Positions 1-8,714 of a DNA stretch of 64,000 bases are shown here, one piece after another. Source of the DNA: Pseudonocardia alaniniphila (lineage in GTDB: Bacteria; Actinomycetota; Actinomycetes; Mycobacteriales; Pseudonocardiaceae); contig NZ_JAKXMK010000030.1 of assembly GCF_022524485.1 (NCBI RefSeq), positions 100,611 through 164,610 on the forward strand. Reading direction: 5' to 3'. The notes under the pieces are model-generated. The model was not told where the DNA came from. It did not search any database and was given only the letters and a program-made list of their open reading frames with translations. Numbering within the stretch: position 1 is the stretch's first letter; each line of letters opens with the position of its first letter. The translations under genes and the position numbers were made by a program.

Positions 1-1
1 C

Positions 2-691
2 TGCGCGTGGACCGGTGTGGTGGACGACAGGTTCACCAGCTCACCCGTCGGTGCCATCGGCGGGCTCGTCGAGATGATCCGGACCGGGGACCTGTGGCTC
101 CCGCTGCTGTCCACCGTGTCGAGCGTGGTCTACGGAATGATCATCACGATCGTGGTCGGCATTCCGCTCGGCCTGATCATCGGGCGCAGCCGGATTCTCT
201 TCGACCTCACCGAACCCGTCGTCAGCATCATGTACGCGGTGCCGTTCGTGGTGTTCCTTCCGATCGTGATCTTCTGGTTCGGCATCGGTGCCGAGGCGCG
301 GCTGGTGATCGTCGTGTGGAGCGCGGCATTCCCGCTCCTGATCAACGTGGTCGCCGGGGCACGCAACATCGACAGCAACTACCTGCACGTCGCACGGGTG
401 TTCTGCGCCTCGCGGCTGCTCACGCTGCGCGCCATCGCCTTCCCTGCCACGTTGCCGTTCATCCTGGCCGGCGTACGGCAGGCCGTGGGCCGTGCCCTCG
501 TCGGGGCGATCGTGGCGGAGCTGTTCATGGGCAACTCGGGCCTCGGTTACGTCGTGCAGACGCAGACCTCCAACGTCGAGATGGACAACGCCATGGCCGC
601 GATCGTCGTGATCGCGGTGCTGGCCGTGCTGCTCACGCGCAGCGTCGCCTGGCTCGAACGCCGCCTCACCTTCTGGTCCAGCTCGGTCTGA
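2..691 (+). CDS. NitT/TauT-family ABC transporter permease (5' truncated by window edge)
   Basis: This is the membrane subunit of an importer of the nitrate/sulfonate/taurine type. The reading frame is open to the first base of the window, so the true start lies upstream; the GTG codons near 17 are internal. About six hydrophobic segments are visible. The permease EAA-like loop (AGARNIDSNYLHVARVF) and the family's C-terminal GNSGLGY signature (usually G-G-x-G-L-G) are present. It ends 3 bp before the substrate-binding protein gene, so the two are co-transcribed. The ATPase partner is not in the window and presumably lies upstream. The substrate is unknown; the downstream UbiD and molybdenum hydroxylase suggest an aromatic acid (inference). 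Confidence 0.88.
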   Translation, partial: CAWTGVVDDRFTSSPVGAIGGLVEMIRTGDLWLPLLSTVSSVVYGMIITIVVGIPLGLIIGRSRILFDLTEPVVSIMYAVPFVVFLPIVIFWFGIGAEARLVIVVWSAAFPLLINVVAGARNIDSNYLHVARVFCASRLLTLRAIAFPATLPFILAGVRQAVGRALVGAIVAELFMGNSGLGYVVQTQTSNVEMDNAMAAIVVIAVLAVLLTRSVAWLERRLTFWSSSV

Positions 692-694
692 ACC

Positions 695-1747
695 GTGCCA
701 ACACCGGCGCGCAATGCTGCGCCCCGCACGAAGGGCATCGTCATCCGTCCACGACTCCTCCTCACCGCCGTCGCTGTCGTCATCGCGGCCGCGTCGACCG
801 CCTGTGGCACCGCGGGCGCCGCCGCCCCGTCGTCGGACATGTCGATGACGATCGGTTACACCGCGGTCGGCGCCGCCTACGACGACCTCTACGTCTGCGA
901 GGACAAGGGGGTGTTCACGAAGAACGGCCTCGACGTCACGCTGACGCTGCTCAACAGCAGCTCGCAGCTCTTTCCTGCCATCGCCAGCAACAGTGTGCAG
1001 ATCGGCGCCGGTGAGGCCCGCACGACCGCGGCGGGCGCGCTCGCCGGCTTCGGCCTGAGCTACATCGCCCTGCCGATACCCCGCTACTACCTCGAGATGT
1101 GGGGCTCGCCGAGCATCACCTCACCCGACCAGCTCAAGGGCAAGCGCATCGGGCTGAGCTCTCCGGGCTCGCTCGGCGACGCGTCGGTGGACGCTTTGCT
1201 GCGCGACAAGGGCTGGACGGAGAACGACGTGCGGAAGACCTTCCTGAAGAGCACCTCGGCCGAGGTGACGGCGCTCCAGACCGGCGCCGTCGACGTGATC
1301 GTGACCCAGCCGCCGACCGGGACGAAGACCCGCGCGCAGGGCTTCCACAAGGTCATGGACTTCACGCGGTACCCGTCGGCGGCGAACGCCTACGTGACGA
1401 CGACCGACTTCCTGAAGTCCCATCCCGCGGCCGTGGCGGCGTTCGTCAAGTCGGAGGTGGAGTGCCTGGCCATGCTGCACACCGACAAGGCGGCCGCCAT
1501 CGCGAGCATCCGCAAGCACAGCGGCTCCACGGACCCGAGCCTGGCCGAGTACGCCTACGACTTCTTCGAGCCGTTGTGGGCGAAGGTGCCCACCGTGGAT
1601 CCCGCGCTGGCGAAGGAGGCCTTCGACGACGCGGCGGCGCAGCGGCACGACCCACCACCGGCCGACATCTCGTCCTACCTGGACAACACGATGGTCGACG
1701 ACCTGCAGCGAAGCGGATTCATCGACTCGCTCTACAAGAAGCCTTAG
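695..1747 (+). CDS. ABC transporter substrate-binding lipoprotein, NMT1/THI5-like
   Basis: This is the extracellular solute receptor for the permease just upstream. The GTG start leaves a basic N-terminus, a hydrophobic stretch and a lipobox (STAC, Cys about residue 37), so the mature protein should be lipid-anchored. The rest has the two-lobe NMT1/SsuA layout: an early TAVGAAYDDLYVCEDKGVFTKNG segment typed by the family's substrate-facing start, then a QLKGKRIGLSSPGS segment. At 350 aa it is a normal length. It begins 4 bp after the permease stop and ends 18 bp before the UbiD gene, which supports one operon. The ligand cannot be read from sequence. Confidence 0.88.
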   Translation: MPTPARNAAPRTKGIVIRPRLLLTAVAVVIAAASTACGTAGAAAPSSDMSMTIGYTAVGAAYDDLYVCEDKGVFTKNGLDVTLTLLNSSSQLFPAIASNSVQIGAGEARTTAAGALAGFGLSYIALPIPRYYLEMWGSPSITSPDQLKGKRIGLSSPGSLGDASVDALLRDKGWTENDVRKTFLKSTSAEVTALQTGAVDVIVTQPPTGTKTRAQGFHKVMDFTRYPSAANAYVTTTDFLKSHPAAVAAFVKSEVECLAMLHTDKAAAIASIRKHSGSTDPSLAEYAYDFFEPLWAKVPTVDPALAKEAFDDAAAQRHDPPPADISSYLDNTMVDDLQRSGFIDSLYKKP

Positions 1748-1765
1748 CAAGGAGTCACGAGCATC

Positions 1766-3217
1766 ATGGGAACCTCGCTGGATCAGGTCGACGACCTGCG
1801 AAGCTGGCTGGAACTGGTGAACGAGCTCGGCGAGCTGAAGGTCGTCGAGGGCGCACACTGGGATCTGGAGATCGGTGCGGCGTCGGACGTGAACTACCGG
1901 CGCACGTCACCCTCGGCACTGCTGTTCGACCGTGTCGTGGGGTACTCGCAGGGTGCACGTGTGCTCTCCGGCAGCATGTCGAACGCCCGCAGGCTCGGCC
2001 TCACGCTGCGCCTGGGCACCGACCTCGACGACCGGGCACTGGTGCAGGCGTTGCGGAGCAAGCCCAACCAGTGGATCGAGAACGCCCCGCGCCACCGGGC
2101 GCGGGTGGTCGACTCGGGGCCGATCCTGGACAACATCGACCATGCAGATGCCGTCGACCTGCTGAAGTTCCCCGTGCCGCGCTGGCACGAGGGCGACGGC
2201 GGCCGCTACATCGGCACCGGGTGCGCGGTCTTCACCACCGATCCGAACACCGGCGAGGTCAACGCCGGGGCGTACCGGATGCAGGTGCAGGACGACGGAC
2301 GCGCGGTGAGCGTGAACATCGAGGCCGGCAAGCACGGCGCGATGCACGTCCGGGAGTGGTTCGCGAAGGAGGGACGCGCCCCGGTCACGGCCTCGCTGGG
2401 GCAGGACCCGCTGTTGCTCATCGTCGCCGGCACCGAGGTGCCCCGCGATCTCTCCGAACTGGACTACGCCGGTGCGGTGCTCGGCAGGCCGGTCGACATC
2501 ATCCGCGGCGAGGTGACGGGCTTGCCGATCCCGGCCACGGCCGAGGTCGCCGTCGAGGGCTGGCTGTACCCGGACCGCAAGGCCGACGAGGGCCCCTTCG
2601 GCGAGTGGACCGGCTACTACAGCGGCGGCTCCGAGCAGATCCTGACGATGGACGTCCAGCGCGTCTACCACCGCAAGGACCCGATCCTGCTGGGCGCGCC
2701 CCCCGGGAAGCCGCCGCACGACTACTCCTACATGCGCAGCGTGATGAAGTCGGCGATGATCCACGACGCCCTCGTCTCCACGGGGCTGGCCGGGCTGGAG
2801 GGCGTGTGGGCCCACGAGGTCGGCGGCGGGCGCCAGCTGCTCGCCGTGTCGGTGCACCAGCGCTACGCCGGGCACGCCCGGCAGGCGGGGCACCTCACCG
2901 CCCAGTTGCCTGCCGCCGCGTACATGAACAAGCTGGTGATCGTGGTCGACGGGGACGTCGACCCGCGCAGCCTCAACGACGTCATGTGGGCCGTGTGCAC
3001 GCGCACCGAGCCCGGGCGCGACATCGACGTCCAGCGCTACACCTGGGGCAGCCGGGTCGACCCGCTGCGCGAACCGGGCGCGCCGCCCTACAACACGAGG
3101 GCGGTCATCGACGCCTGCCGGCCGTTCGAGAGGCTCGCGGGATTCCCGCGAGTGGCGGAGACCAGCCGGGAGCTGCGCGACCAGGTGCTGGCGAAGTGGC
3201 CGGACGTGCTCGGCTGA
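1766..3217 (+). CDS. UbiD family (de)carboxylase
   Basis: The family carries out reversible decarboxylation of aromatic or unsaturated acids with prenylated FMN. The protein has 483 aa, a usual length. The UbiD core is clear: EGPFGEWTGYY near residues 273-284 (the Glu-containing active-site strand) and VVDGDVDPRSLNDVMWA near 393-409, which carries the conserved acidic residue and leads into the usual CTRTEP segment. The start ATG has AAGGAG 9 nt upstream. It follows the importer genes and precedes two regulators. No UbiX (prFMN synthase) lies next to it; the flavoprotein at 49564-50133 is not a convincing UbiX. Substrate unknown, but an imported aromatic acid is the simplest reading. Confidence 0.88.
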   Translation: MGTSLDQVDDLRSWLELVNELGELKVVEGAHWDLEIGAASDVNYRRTSPSALLFDRVVGYSQGARVLSGSMSNARRLGLTLRLGTDLDDRALVQALRSKPNQWIENAPRHRARVVDSGPILDNIDHADAVDLLKFPVPRWHEGDGGRYIGTGCAVFTTDPNTGEVNAGAYRMQVQDDGRAVSVNIEAGKHGAMHVREWFAKEGRAPVTASLGQDPLLLIVAGTEVPRDLSELDYAGAVLGRPVDIIRGEVTGLPIPATAEVAVEGWLYPDRKADEGPFGEWTGYYSGGSEQILTMDVQRVYHRKDPILLGAPPGKPPHDYSYMRSVMKSAMIHDALVSTGLAGLEGVWAHEVGGGRQLLAVSVHQRYAGHARQAGHLTAQLPAAAYMNKLVIVVDGDVDPRSLNDVMWAVCTRTEPGRDIDVQRYTWGSRVDPLREPGAPPYNTRAVIDACRPFERLAGFPRVAETSRELRDQVLAKWPDVLG

Positions 3218-3257
3218 CGCGGGAGCGGGTCCGGGAACAGCGAATGTGGAGGTGGCG

Positions 3258-4001
3258 ATGAGCACGGCCGAGACGACGATGTCGGGCCCGGTGCACAGCC
3301 TGGGGCGGCGGGAGCTGCTCCGGGTGCTGAACCGGACCGGTGGCACGAGCATCGTCGACGAGATCATCGTGAAGGTCGGAACGGACATCATCGAGGGCAG
3401 GCTGCTGCCCGGTGACGACCTGAACTCGGTGGAGCTCGCCCGCACGTTCGGCAGCAGCCGCACACCGGTGCGGGAGGCCCTGCTCACGCTGGAACGCGAA
3501 GGGTTCGTCGAGATCTCCGCCCACCGCAGGCCGCGCGTCGCGCCCCTGCGGATCGAGGAGGTGCGGGAGCTCTACCGCGTGCGCGCGCACCTGTACGCGC
3601 TGGTCAGCCGCGAGGTCGTGCAGGTCGCGGCCGACGCCGACATCGCGCGGCTGCGGGTGCTGCAGGAACAGCTGGAACAAGCGGTGGAGGACGACGACGT
3701 CGACCGCTACTTCTGGATCAACGTCCACTTCCGCAACACCGAAGCGGAGATCGCCGGCAACCGCACGCTCTGCCGGGTGCTCGACAGTCTCGGGCTGCGG
3801 ATGCTGCAGCTGCGTCACGTCAGCCTGTCGCTCCCGGGCCGCATCCAGCGTTCGGTGGAAGACCACGAGCGTCTCGTGCGCGCCTACGAGGACCGGGACG
3901 CCGACCTCGCCGCCGCTCTGACGTCCGGGCTGGTCATGCGCGGGCTCGCCGCGATCGAACGGTCCGGATGGACGGGGCTCGGATCAGCGGATGGACGCTG
4001 A
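3258..4001 (+). CDS. GntR family transcriptional regulator, FCD subfamily
   Basis: This is a DNA-binding repressor or activator. The winged helix-turn-helix spans roughly residues 30-95, with the typical SVELARTFGSSRTPVREALLTLE recognition region, followed by an all-helical ligand-binding FCD-like domain. I chose the ATG at 3258 rather than the in-frame GTG at 3246 because GGAGG lies 5-6 nt before the ATG. It sits 40 bp after the UbiD gene and 37 bp before a LysR gene, so it probably controls the local catabolic genes. The C-terminal domain usually senses a carboxylate; the effector is not known here. Confidence 0.85.
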   Translation: MSTAETTMSGPVHSLGRRELLRVLNRTGGTSIVDEIIVKVGTDIIEGRLLPGDDLNSVELARTFGSSRTPVREALLTLEREGFVEISAHRRPRVAPLRIEEVRELYRVRAHLYALVSREVVQVAADADIARLRVLQEQLEQAVEDDDVDRYFWINVHFRNTEAEIAGNRTLCRVLDSLGLRMLQLRHVSLSLPGRIQRSVEDHERLVRAYEDRDADLAAALTSGLVMRGLAAIERSGWTGLGSADGR

Positions 4002-4038
4002 ACGTCGCCGTCGCCGCTGAGCGCCAGGAAGGAGGGCC

Positions 4039-4968
4039 GTGCTCGACACCAGAAGGCTGCGGATCTTCTGCACGGTGGCGGAGGAGGGGTCGTTCACGGC
4101 TGCGGCCGCGCGGCTGCACCTCACGCAGTCGGCGATCTCCCAGCAGATGGCGATCCTCGAGCGGGAGGTCGGCACGGCGCTCGTCGAGCGATGCCCGCGC
4201 GGCATCCGGCTGACGGCCGCGGGGCGGCTGCTCGCCGACCGGGCCCGACTGCTGCTGAGCGAGCTGGCCTGCCTCGAACACGACCTGCACCGCCTCGGTG
4301 AGCGCCCCGCGTCGGTGCACCTCGGCGTCTTCTCCACCGCGGGTGCGTACCTGATCCCGCTCGTGGTGCAGGAGTACCGCCAGCGCCACACCGAGACACG
4401 TCTCGTCCTGCACCCGTGCCAGCCCGACGAACTCGCGGCACAGCTCGCCGACGGTGCCGTCACCGTCGGGCTGACGTGGGACTACGACTTCGCCCCCCGT
4501 CCGCTGGACATGCTGGAGCGCCACCACCTGCTCGACGACCCGATGTGCGTGCTGCTGCCGGCAGGCCATCCGCTCGCCGATCACACCGAGCCGCTGCGGC
4601 TGCGTGACCTGGGCGCGGAGGCGTGGGTGGCGCGCCCGCACCGTGCCCCGTACACCGATGCGTTCGAGGTGATGTGCCGCATCGCCGGGTTCGAGCCCGA
4701 CGTCGTCTTCCGCACGGAGGACTACCCGTCGCTGCAAGGTCTCGTGGCCGCGGGCGTGGGGCTCGCGGTCGCCCCGCGGCTGTCGCTGGTTGCGCAGCGC
4801 CCGGACGTGGTTGCCGTGCCCTTCGACGAGCCGGCGTTCAGTCGCCGGATCCACGCCGCCACGTTGCCGGAGACCCGCCGCGACCCGCTGGTCGGCCAGC
4901 TGCTCGACGTGCTGCGGGAGGTGTCGGCCGCCTCCGTCGAGCTGGCCGCGGGCGCGGAAGGTCTCTGA
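4039..4968 (+). CDS. LysR family transcriptional regulator
   Basis: The N-terminal winged helix-turn-helix (RRLRIFCTVAEEGSFTAAA, about residues 5-25, with the recognition helix following in LTQSAISQQMAILE) is followed by a periplasmic-binding-like effector domain to residue 309. The GTG start is preceded by GGAGG. It is a normal-length LTTR. Unusually for the class it reads in the same direction as its likely targets. A 15-bp palindrome with T-N11-A spacing, the classical LTTR box, lies at 5318-5332 just before the amidohydrolase gene, and this protein is the best candidate to bind it (inference). Confidence 0.9.
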   Translation: MLDTRRLRIFCTVAEEGSFTAAAARLHLTQSAISQQMAILEREVGTALVERCPRGIRLTAAGRLLADRARLLLSELACLEHDLHRLGERPASVHLGVFSTAGAYLIPLVVQEYRQRHTETRLVLHPCQPDELAAQLADGAVTVGLTWDYDFAPRPLDMLERHHLLDDPMCVLLPAGHPLADHTEPLRLRDLGAEAWVARPHRAPYTDAFEVMCRIAGFEPDVVFRTEDYPSLQGLVAAGVGLAVAPRLSLVAQRPDVVAVPFDEPAFSRRIHAATLPETRRDPLVGQLLDVLREVSAASVELAAGAEGL

Positions 4969-5046
4969 CTCCGCAGCCCGTCGCCCGGGCGTCACGTATC
5001 ACGCGGCTCCGCCGGTGCTCCTGTCAGCAGCGTCGGAAGGAGTCCC

Positions 5047-5238
5047 ATGAACGTGTTCGTGATTCTGCTGATCGCGGTGGGCCTCGCCGCGGTGTACGGG
5101 CTCCTCATGGTGCTGGAGGACCGGGCCGCATGGACAGCTCACGAAAGCCTCGTGAAGCGTGCGCGATGGGGGGTGATCGTCCTGGCCACGGTCGTCATGC
5201 CCATCGCTGCGATCGAGGTCGTGACAGCCGCGTGGTAG
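5047..5238 (+). CDS. Small membrane protein of unknown function
   Basis: A 63-aa protein with an N-terminal transmembrane stretch (VFVILLIAVGLAAVYGLLM), a charged middle (residues about 24-42) and a second hydrophobic stretch (WGVIVLATVVMPIAAIEVV). AAGGAG is placed 7 nt before the ATG, which strongly supports translation. It stands alone between the LysR gene and the next promoter. I do not recognise a family. A helper subunit or small integral membrane protein is possible, but no role can be assigned. Confidence 0.65.
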   Translation: MNVFVILLIAVGLAAVYGLLMVLEDRAAWTAHESLVKRARWGVIVLATVVMPIAAIEVVTAAW

Positions 5239-5317
5239 CACGCCGGTCCCGGTGACCGGTCCCATCCGATCTACCATGGACAGCGGCTGATTCCGCAACG
5301 GACGTATGGCGTAGTTC

Positions 5318-5332
5318 ATTAGCCAGGCTAAT
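5318..5332. promoter_or_regulatory. LysR-type operator candidate (perfect palindrome)
   Basis: ATTAGCCAGGCTAAT is a perfect 7+1+7 palindrome and satisfies the T-N11-A rule of LysR-family boxes. It lies 30-45 bp ahead of the amidohydrolase start, in the only sizeable non-coding gap of the first gene group. The LysR gene at 4039-4968 is the natural candidate to bind it. Confidence 0.55.
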
Positions 5333-5362
5333 CTCCGGCATTAGATCTTCCCGCTGGTCGGT

Positions 5363-6412
5363 ATGCGTGGGCGGCCATACGGTCGGGTCGTGGAGAGCAT
5401 CGGTCACAGCGTCGTCGACGCACACGCGCACACCGTGCCCCTCGCCCTGCTGGAGGAGGTCGCCCAACGATCGGATCTCGACGGCGTCAGCGCTCGCAAG
5501 CTCGAGCGGGGATGGGCCATCGAGTTTCCCGGGGCGGGTACGACCGTCGTCGCCCCCTTCCTGTCCAAGAGCGAGCTCCGCGAGGAGTACCGCACGCGGA
5601 CCGGCATCGACGGGCAGCTCCTCTCACCGTGGGACGGCGTGCTGCCCACCCCCGGCATGTCGGCTGCCGACGCGCGCAGCTGGGCTCACCGGGTCAACGA
5701 AGCGGTCCTCGCCGAGGCGGGGGGAGCCGGGCCCGGAACGCTCGCCGTCGTGGCGCTCGACGATCCGGAGCAGGCGGCGAAGGACCTGGAGTCCGCTGTC
5801 GTGCACGACGGGATGGCGGGCCTCGCCTTCAGCACGAATCCGGTTCATTGCCACGACCTCGCCGACCGGCGACTCGACCCGCTGTGGGCGGCCGTCGAGG
5901 GACTCGGCGTCCCGGTGCTGGTGCACCCGCCGAGCATCGGTCCGGCTGCCCAGGGGCTGCCCGACAGCGCCGACTTCGCCAACGCCTACTGCCGGCTCGT
6001 CGACACCACATTCGGCTTCGCGCGCCTGATCCTGTCCGGGGCGTTGGACCGATTCCCCCGGCTGCGGCTGATCACCGTGCACGGCGGTGGCTTCCTGCCC
6101 TACCAGGCCGGACGGCTGGACGGGGCACATCGCAGTGAGCGGCTCTCGTCGTACACGATCGATCGGGACCGGCCGTCGGACTACCTCGGCGACCTCTACT
6201 TCGACACCGTGACCATGACACCGGATGCGATTCGGTACCTCGTCGACACCGCGGGCTCCGAGCATGTGTTGCTGGGCACCGACTTCCCGTTCCCGCTGGG
6301 CGATCCGCAACCCGTCGAAAGGGTGCGGGAGGCAGGCCTCGCAGCGGATGTGACGACCGCGGTGCTCGGCGGCAACCTCGACCGGCTGCTCACCAGGAGT
6401 GCTCGTGCCTGA
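5363..6412 (+). CDS. Amidohydrolase family protein, ACMSD-like
   Basis: A metal-dependent TIM-barrel hydrolase or decarboxylase of the amidohydrolase-2 (ACMSD) group. The metal-binding VDAHAHT motif is near residues 17-24. HPPSIGP (about 191), TVHGGGFLPYQAGR (about 237) and a late LGTDFPFPLG (about 305) match this family, whose members include 2-amino-3-carboxymuconate semialdehyde and gamma-resorcylate decarboxylases. No clear ribosome-binding site is seen; a GTG at 5390 is an alternative start just before the metal motif. It overlaps the next gene by 8 bp. Together with UbiD and the molybdenum hydroxylase it suggests an aromatic-ring catabolic route. It is paralogous to the gene at 47568. 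Confidence 0.82.
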   Translation: MRGRPYGRVVESIGHSVVDAHAHTVPLALLEEVAQRSDLDGVSARKLERGWAIEFPGAGTTVVAPFLSKSELREEYRTRTGIDGQLLSPWDGVLPTPGMSAADARSWAHRVNEAVLAEAGGAGPGTLAVVALDDPEQAAKDLESAVVHDGMAGLAFSTNPVHCHDLADRRLDPLWAAVEGLGVPVLVHPPSIGPAAQGLPDSADFANAYCRLVDTTFGFARLILSGALDRFPRLRLITVHGGGFLPYQAGRLDGAHRSERLSSYTIDRDRPSDYLGDLYFDTVTMTPDAIRYLVDTAGSEHVLLGTDFPFPLGDPQPVERVREAGLAADVTTAVLGGNLDRLLTRSARA

Positions 6413-7304
6413 TCACCTGCTACCCCCCACCGCCGCGTTCGACAGGAACCCGGACTCCGTGGACGGGCCCGTCGGCCCGATCGCCTACCGCCGGACGGGA
6501 GGTGGGCACCCGCTGGTCCTGCTGCACTCGCTGGCCCTTGACGGCCGCATGTGGGGTCCGTACGCCGCGCGGCTCGCCCCGCACTTCGACGTCATCGCCC
6601 CGGACGCCCGCGGGCACGGCGCAAGCGGCTGGGACGGCAGGCCGTTCGACACGGCCGATCTCGCGGCCGATCTCGCCGCCCTCCTCGACGGGCTCGGCCT
6701 GGCGAGCGCCCACGTGCTCGGCATGTCGATGGGTGGCAGCGTCGCGATCGAGTTCGCCGGAACGCACCAGGCACGCGTGGAGCGGCTGGTGCTCGCCGAC
6801 ACCACCGCGTGGTACGGCGAGACGGCGCTGGGCGCCTGGACCGAGCGCGCCGAACGGGCGGTCGCGCTGCCCCGCATGCGGCAGGTGCCGTTCCAGGTCG
6901 ACCGCTGGTTCACCGAGCGGTTCCGGCGCACCCACCACGACGAGGTGCGCCGCATCGCCGGGATCTTCGTCGAGACCGACTCCGGCGCGCACGCGGAGGC
7001 GTCGCTCGCGCTGGGCCGGCTCGACGCGCGCCACCTGCTGGCGGGCATCACCGCACCGACGTTGTCCGTGACGGGCGAGGAGGACTACGCCACCCCCGTG
7101 CAGATGGGCCGCGAGATCGCCGAGGGCGTCGCCGATGGGCGTCACCGCACTCTGGCCGGGCTCCGTCATCTGTCGCTCGTGGAACGCCCTGACCTGGCCG
7201 GGCTCGTGCGAGCCCACCTCGACGGCGCTGAACCGGCCGAACCCGACTCGGCCGGCACCTGCTGTCTCGCCGGGGCGCCCGGACATGCGGCGGTGGTCGC
7301 ATGA
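6405..7304 (+). CDS. Alpha/beta-hydrolase, 3-oxoadipate enol-lactonase-like
   Basis: An alpha/beta-hydrolase of about 299 aa resembling PcaD/MhpC-type ring-fission hydrolases. The HSLALDGRMW oxyanion region, GMSMGG nucleophile elbow (Ser about residue 110), GEEDYATP acid loop and LRHLSLVE histidine region give a complete Ser-Asp-His triad. I chose the GTG at 6405 because AGGAG at 6395-6399 is correctly spaced for it and would overlap a GTG at 6399. It overlaps both neighbours (8 bp upstream, ATGA downstream), so it is translationally coupled between the amidohydrolase and the molybdenum hydroxylase genes. The actual lactone or ring-fission substrate is unknown. Confidence 0.8.
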   Translation: MPDHLLPPTAAFDRNPDSVDGPVGPIAYRRTGGGHPLVLLHSLALDGRMWGPYAARLAPHFDVIAPDARGHGASGWDGRPFDTADLAADLAALLDGLGLASAHVLGMSMGGSVAIEFAGTHQARVERLVLADTTAWYGETALGAWTERAERAVALPRMRQVPFQVDRWFTERFRRTHHDEVRRIAGIFVETDSGAHAEASLALGRLDARHLLAGITAPTLSVTGEEDYATPVQMGREIAEGVADGRHRTLAGLRHLSLVERPDLAGLVRAHLDGAEPAEPDSAGTCCLAGAPGHAAVVA

Positions 7305-8194
7305 AGCCGGGCCGGTTCGCCTACCACGCGCCACGGTCGAGCGCCGACGTGCTCGAACTGCTCGCCGACCACGGAGGCGAGGCCAAGGTGCTCGCGGGCG
7401 GGCAGAGCCTGATTCCGCTGCTCAACTTCCGGATGGCGGCCCCCGAGCACCTCGTGGACATCAACCGCCTGCCCGGACTCGACCAGCCCGTCCGGACGGA
7501 CACGGGATGGCACATCCCCGCGCTCGTGCGGCAGCGCGTGGTGGAGCGGTCGGTAGAGCTCGCGGCCGACCTTCCGCTTCTGCGCGCGGCCCTCACTCAG
7601 GTCGCCCACCCGCAGATCCGCAACCGCGGCACCGTCTGCGGCAGCCTCGCCCACGCCGACCCGGCGGCCGAGCTGCCTGCGGTCATGACGGCGCTCGGAG
7701 CGCACCTGCACATCGCCTCCCGGCGCGGGGAACGGATGGTGCCGGCCGACGACTTCTTCGTCTTCCACCTCACGACCGCTCTGGAGGAGGACGAGATGCT
7801 CATGGGCGTCTCGATCGACGACCTGGCGCCGGGCACCGCGACCGCCTTCCGGGAGTTCGCCGCGCGGCACGGCGACTTCGCTCTCGCCGGCGTGGCGGGC
7901 GTCGTCACCCGCGACGACGACGGGACCGTGACGGCCTGCAGGCTCGTCGCCGCAGGGATCGGCGCGACCCCCCAGCGGCTCACCGCCGCCGAGCAGGTCG
8001 TGATCGGCAGCCGGCTCGAACCCCGCGCGCTCGCGTCCGCCGAGCGGGCCGTACGCCAGGAGGTCGAGCCCACCGGGGACGTCCACGCCCCCGCGGAGTA
8101 CCGACGCGATCTGGTCGCGGCCCTCGCGCGCCAGGTGCTCAGCGACATCTCTCACGGCGAGCAGACTCGGGAAGGACGAAGCCATGCCGCCTGA
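7301..8194 (+). CDS. Molybdenum hydroxylase FAD-binding medium subunit (CoxM/XdhB type)
   Basis: This is the flavoprotein subunit of a xanthine-dehydrogenase/CO-dehydrogenase-family enzyme. The FAD signature AGGQSLIPLLN is near residues 32-42 and the second FAD motif (IRNRGTVCGSLAHADPAAELP) near 106-126. At 297 aa it is normal. Its ATG overlaps the upstream stop (ATGA) and its end overlaps the next gene by 11 bp. It should shuttle electrons from the iron-sulfur subunit to an acceptor. The two following genes give the complete medium-small-large set. Confidence 0.9.
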   Translation: MKPGRFAYHAPRSSADVLELLADHGGEAKVLAGGQSLIPLLNFRMAAPEHLVDINRLPGLDQPVRTDTGWHIPALVRQRVVERSVELAADLPLLRAALTQVAHPQIRNRGTVCGSLAHADPAAELPAVMTALGAHLHIASRRGERMVPADDFFVFHLTTALEEDEMLMGVSIDDLAPGTATAFREFAARHGDFALAGVAGVVTRDDDGTVTACRLVAAGIGATPQRLTAAEQVVIGSRLEPRALASAERAVRQEVEPTGDVHAPAEYRRDLVAALARQVLSDISHGEQTREGRSHAA

Positions 8195-8714
8195 CCTGTC
8201 CGATCAGGACGACGTGGTCCGGGTCGTCACGACCGTCAACGGCGTTCGCCACGACGAGATCGTCGACAGCCGGCTCAGCCTGGCCGACTTCCTCCGCAAC
8301 CGCCTGCGCTTGACCGGCACCCACCTCGGCTGCGAGCACGGTGTCTGCGGCGCCTGCACCGTGCTCGTCGACGGCGCGGCGGTGCGGTCCTGCCTCCTGC
8401 TCGCCGCCCAGGCGGACGGCGTCCAGATCGAGACCGTCGAGAGCCTGGCGGGCGAGGACGGCGACCTGGGCGATCTCCAGGCGGCGTTCCGCAAGCACCA
8501 CGCCGTCCAGTGCGGGTTCTGCACGAGCGGATTCCTGATGAGCACCACGGCGGCCCTGCGCGAAGGACCGGTCGCGTCCGCCGCGGAGGCCCGTGAGGTG
8601 CTCGCGGGCAACATCTGCCGCTGCACCGGCTACGCCGGGATGGTTGCGGCGCTGCTCGAGGTCTCGGAGGGGAAGGGTCGCGATGACCAGCGTGTTGACC
8701 ACAGCCACGCCTGA
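8184..8714 (+). CDS. Molybdenum hydroxylase [2Fe-2S] small subunit (CoxS type)
   Basis: An electron-transfer subunit with both expected clusters. The plant-type ferredoxin cluster is in CEHGVCGAC near residues 50-58 with its fourth Cys in RSCLL. The second cluster uses CGFC (about 111-114) and CRC (about 146-148) in the QCGFCTSGF and NICRCTGYAGM motifs. The 176-aa length fits. It overlaps the medium-subunit gene by 11 bp and the large-subunit gene by 32 bp, so the three are made together. Confidence 0.93.
   Translation: MPPDLSDQDDVVRVVTTVNGVRHDEIVDSRLSLADFLRNRLRLTGTHLGCEHGVCGACTVLVDGAAVRSCLLLAAQADGVQIETVESLAGEDGDLGDLQAAFRKHHAVQCGFCTSGFLMSTTAALREGPVASAAEAREVLAGNICRCTGYAGMVAALLEVSEGKGRDDQRVDHSHA

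Noticed and set aside
1099..3261. Long plus-strand open frame (720 codons) across the binding-protein and UbiD genes
   Set aside because: It is an Arg/Gly/Ala/Pro-rich shadow of two well-supported genes; no domain is recognisable.
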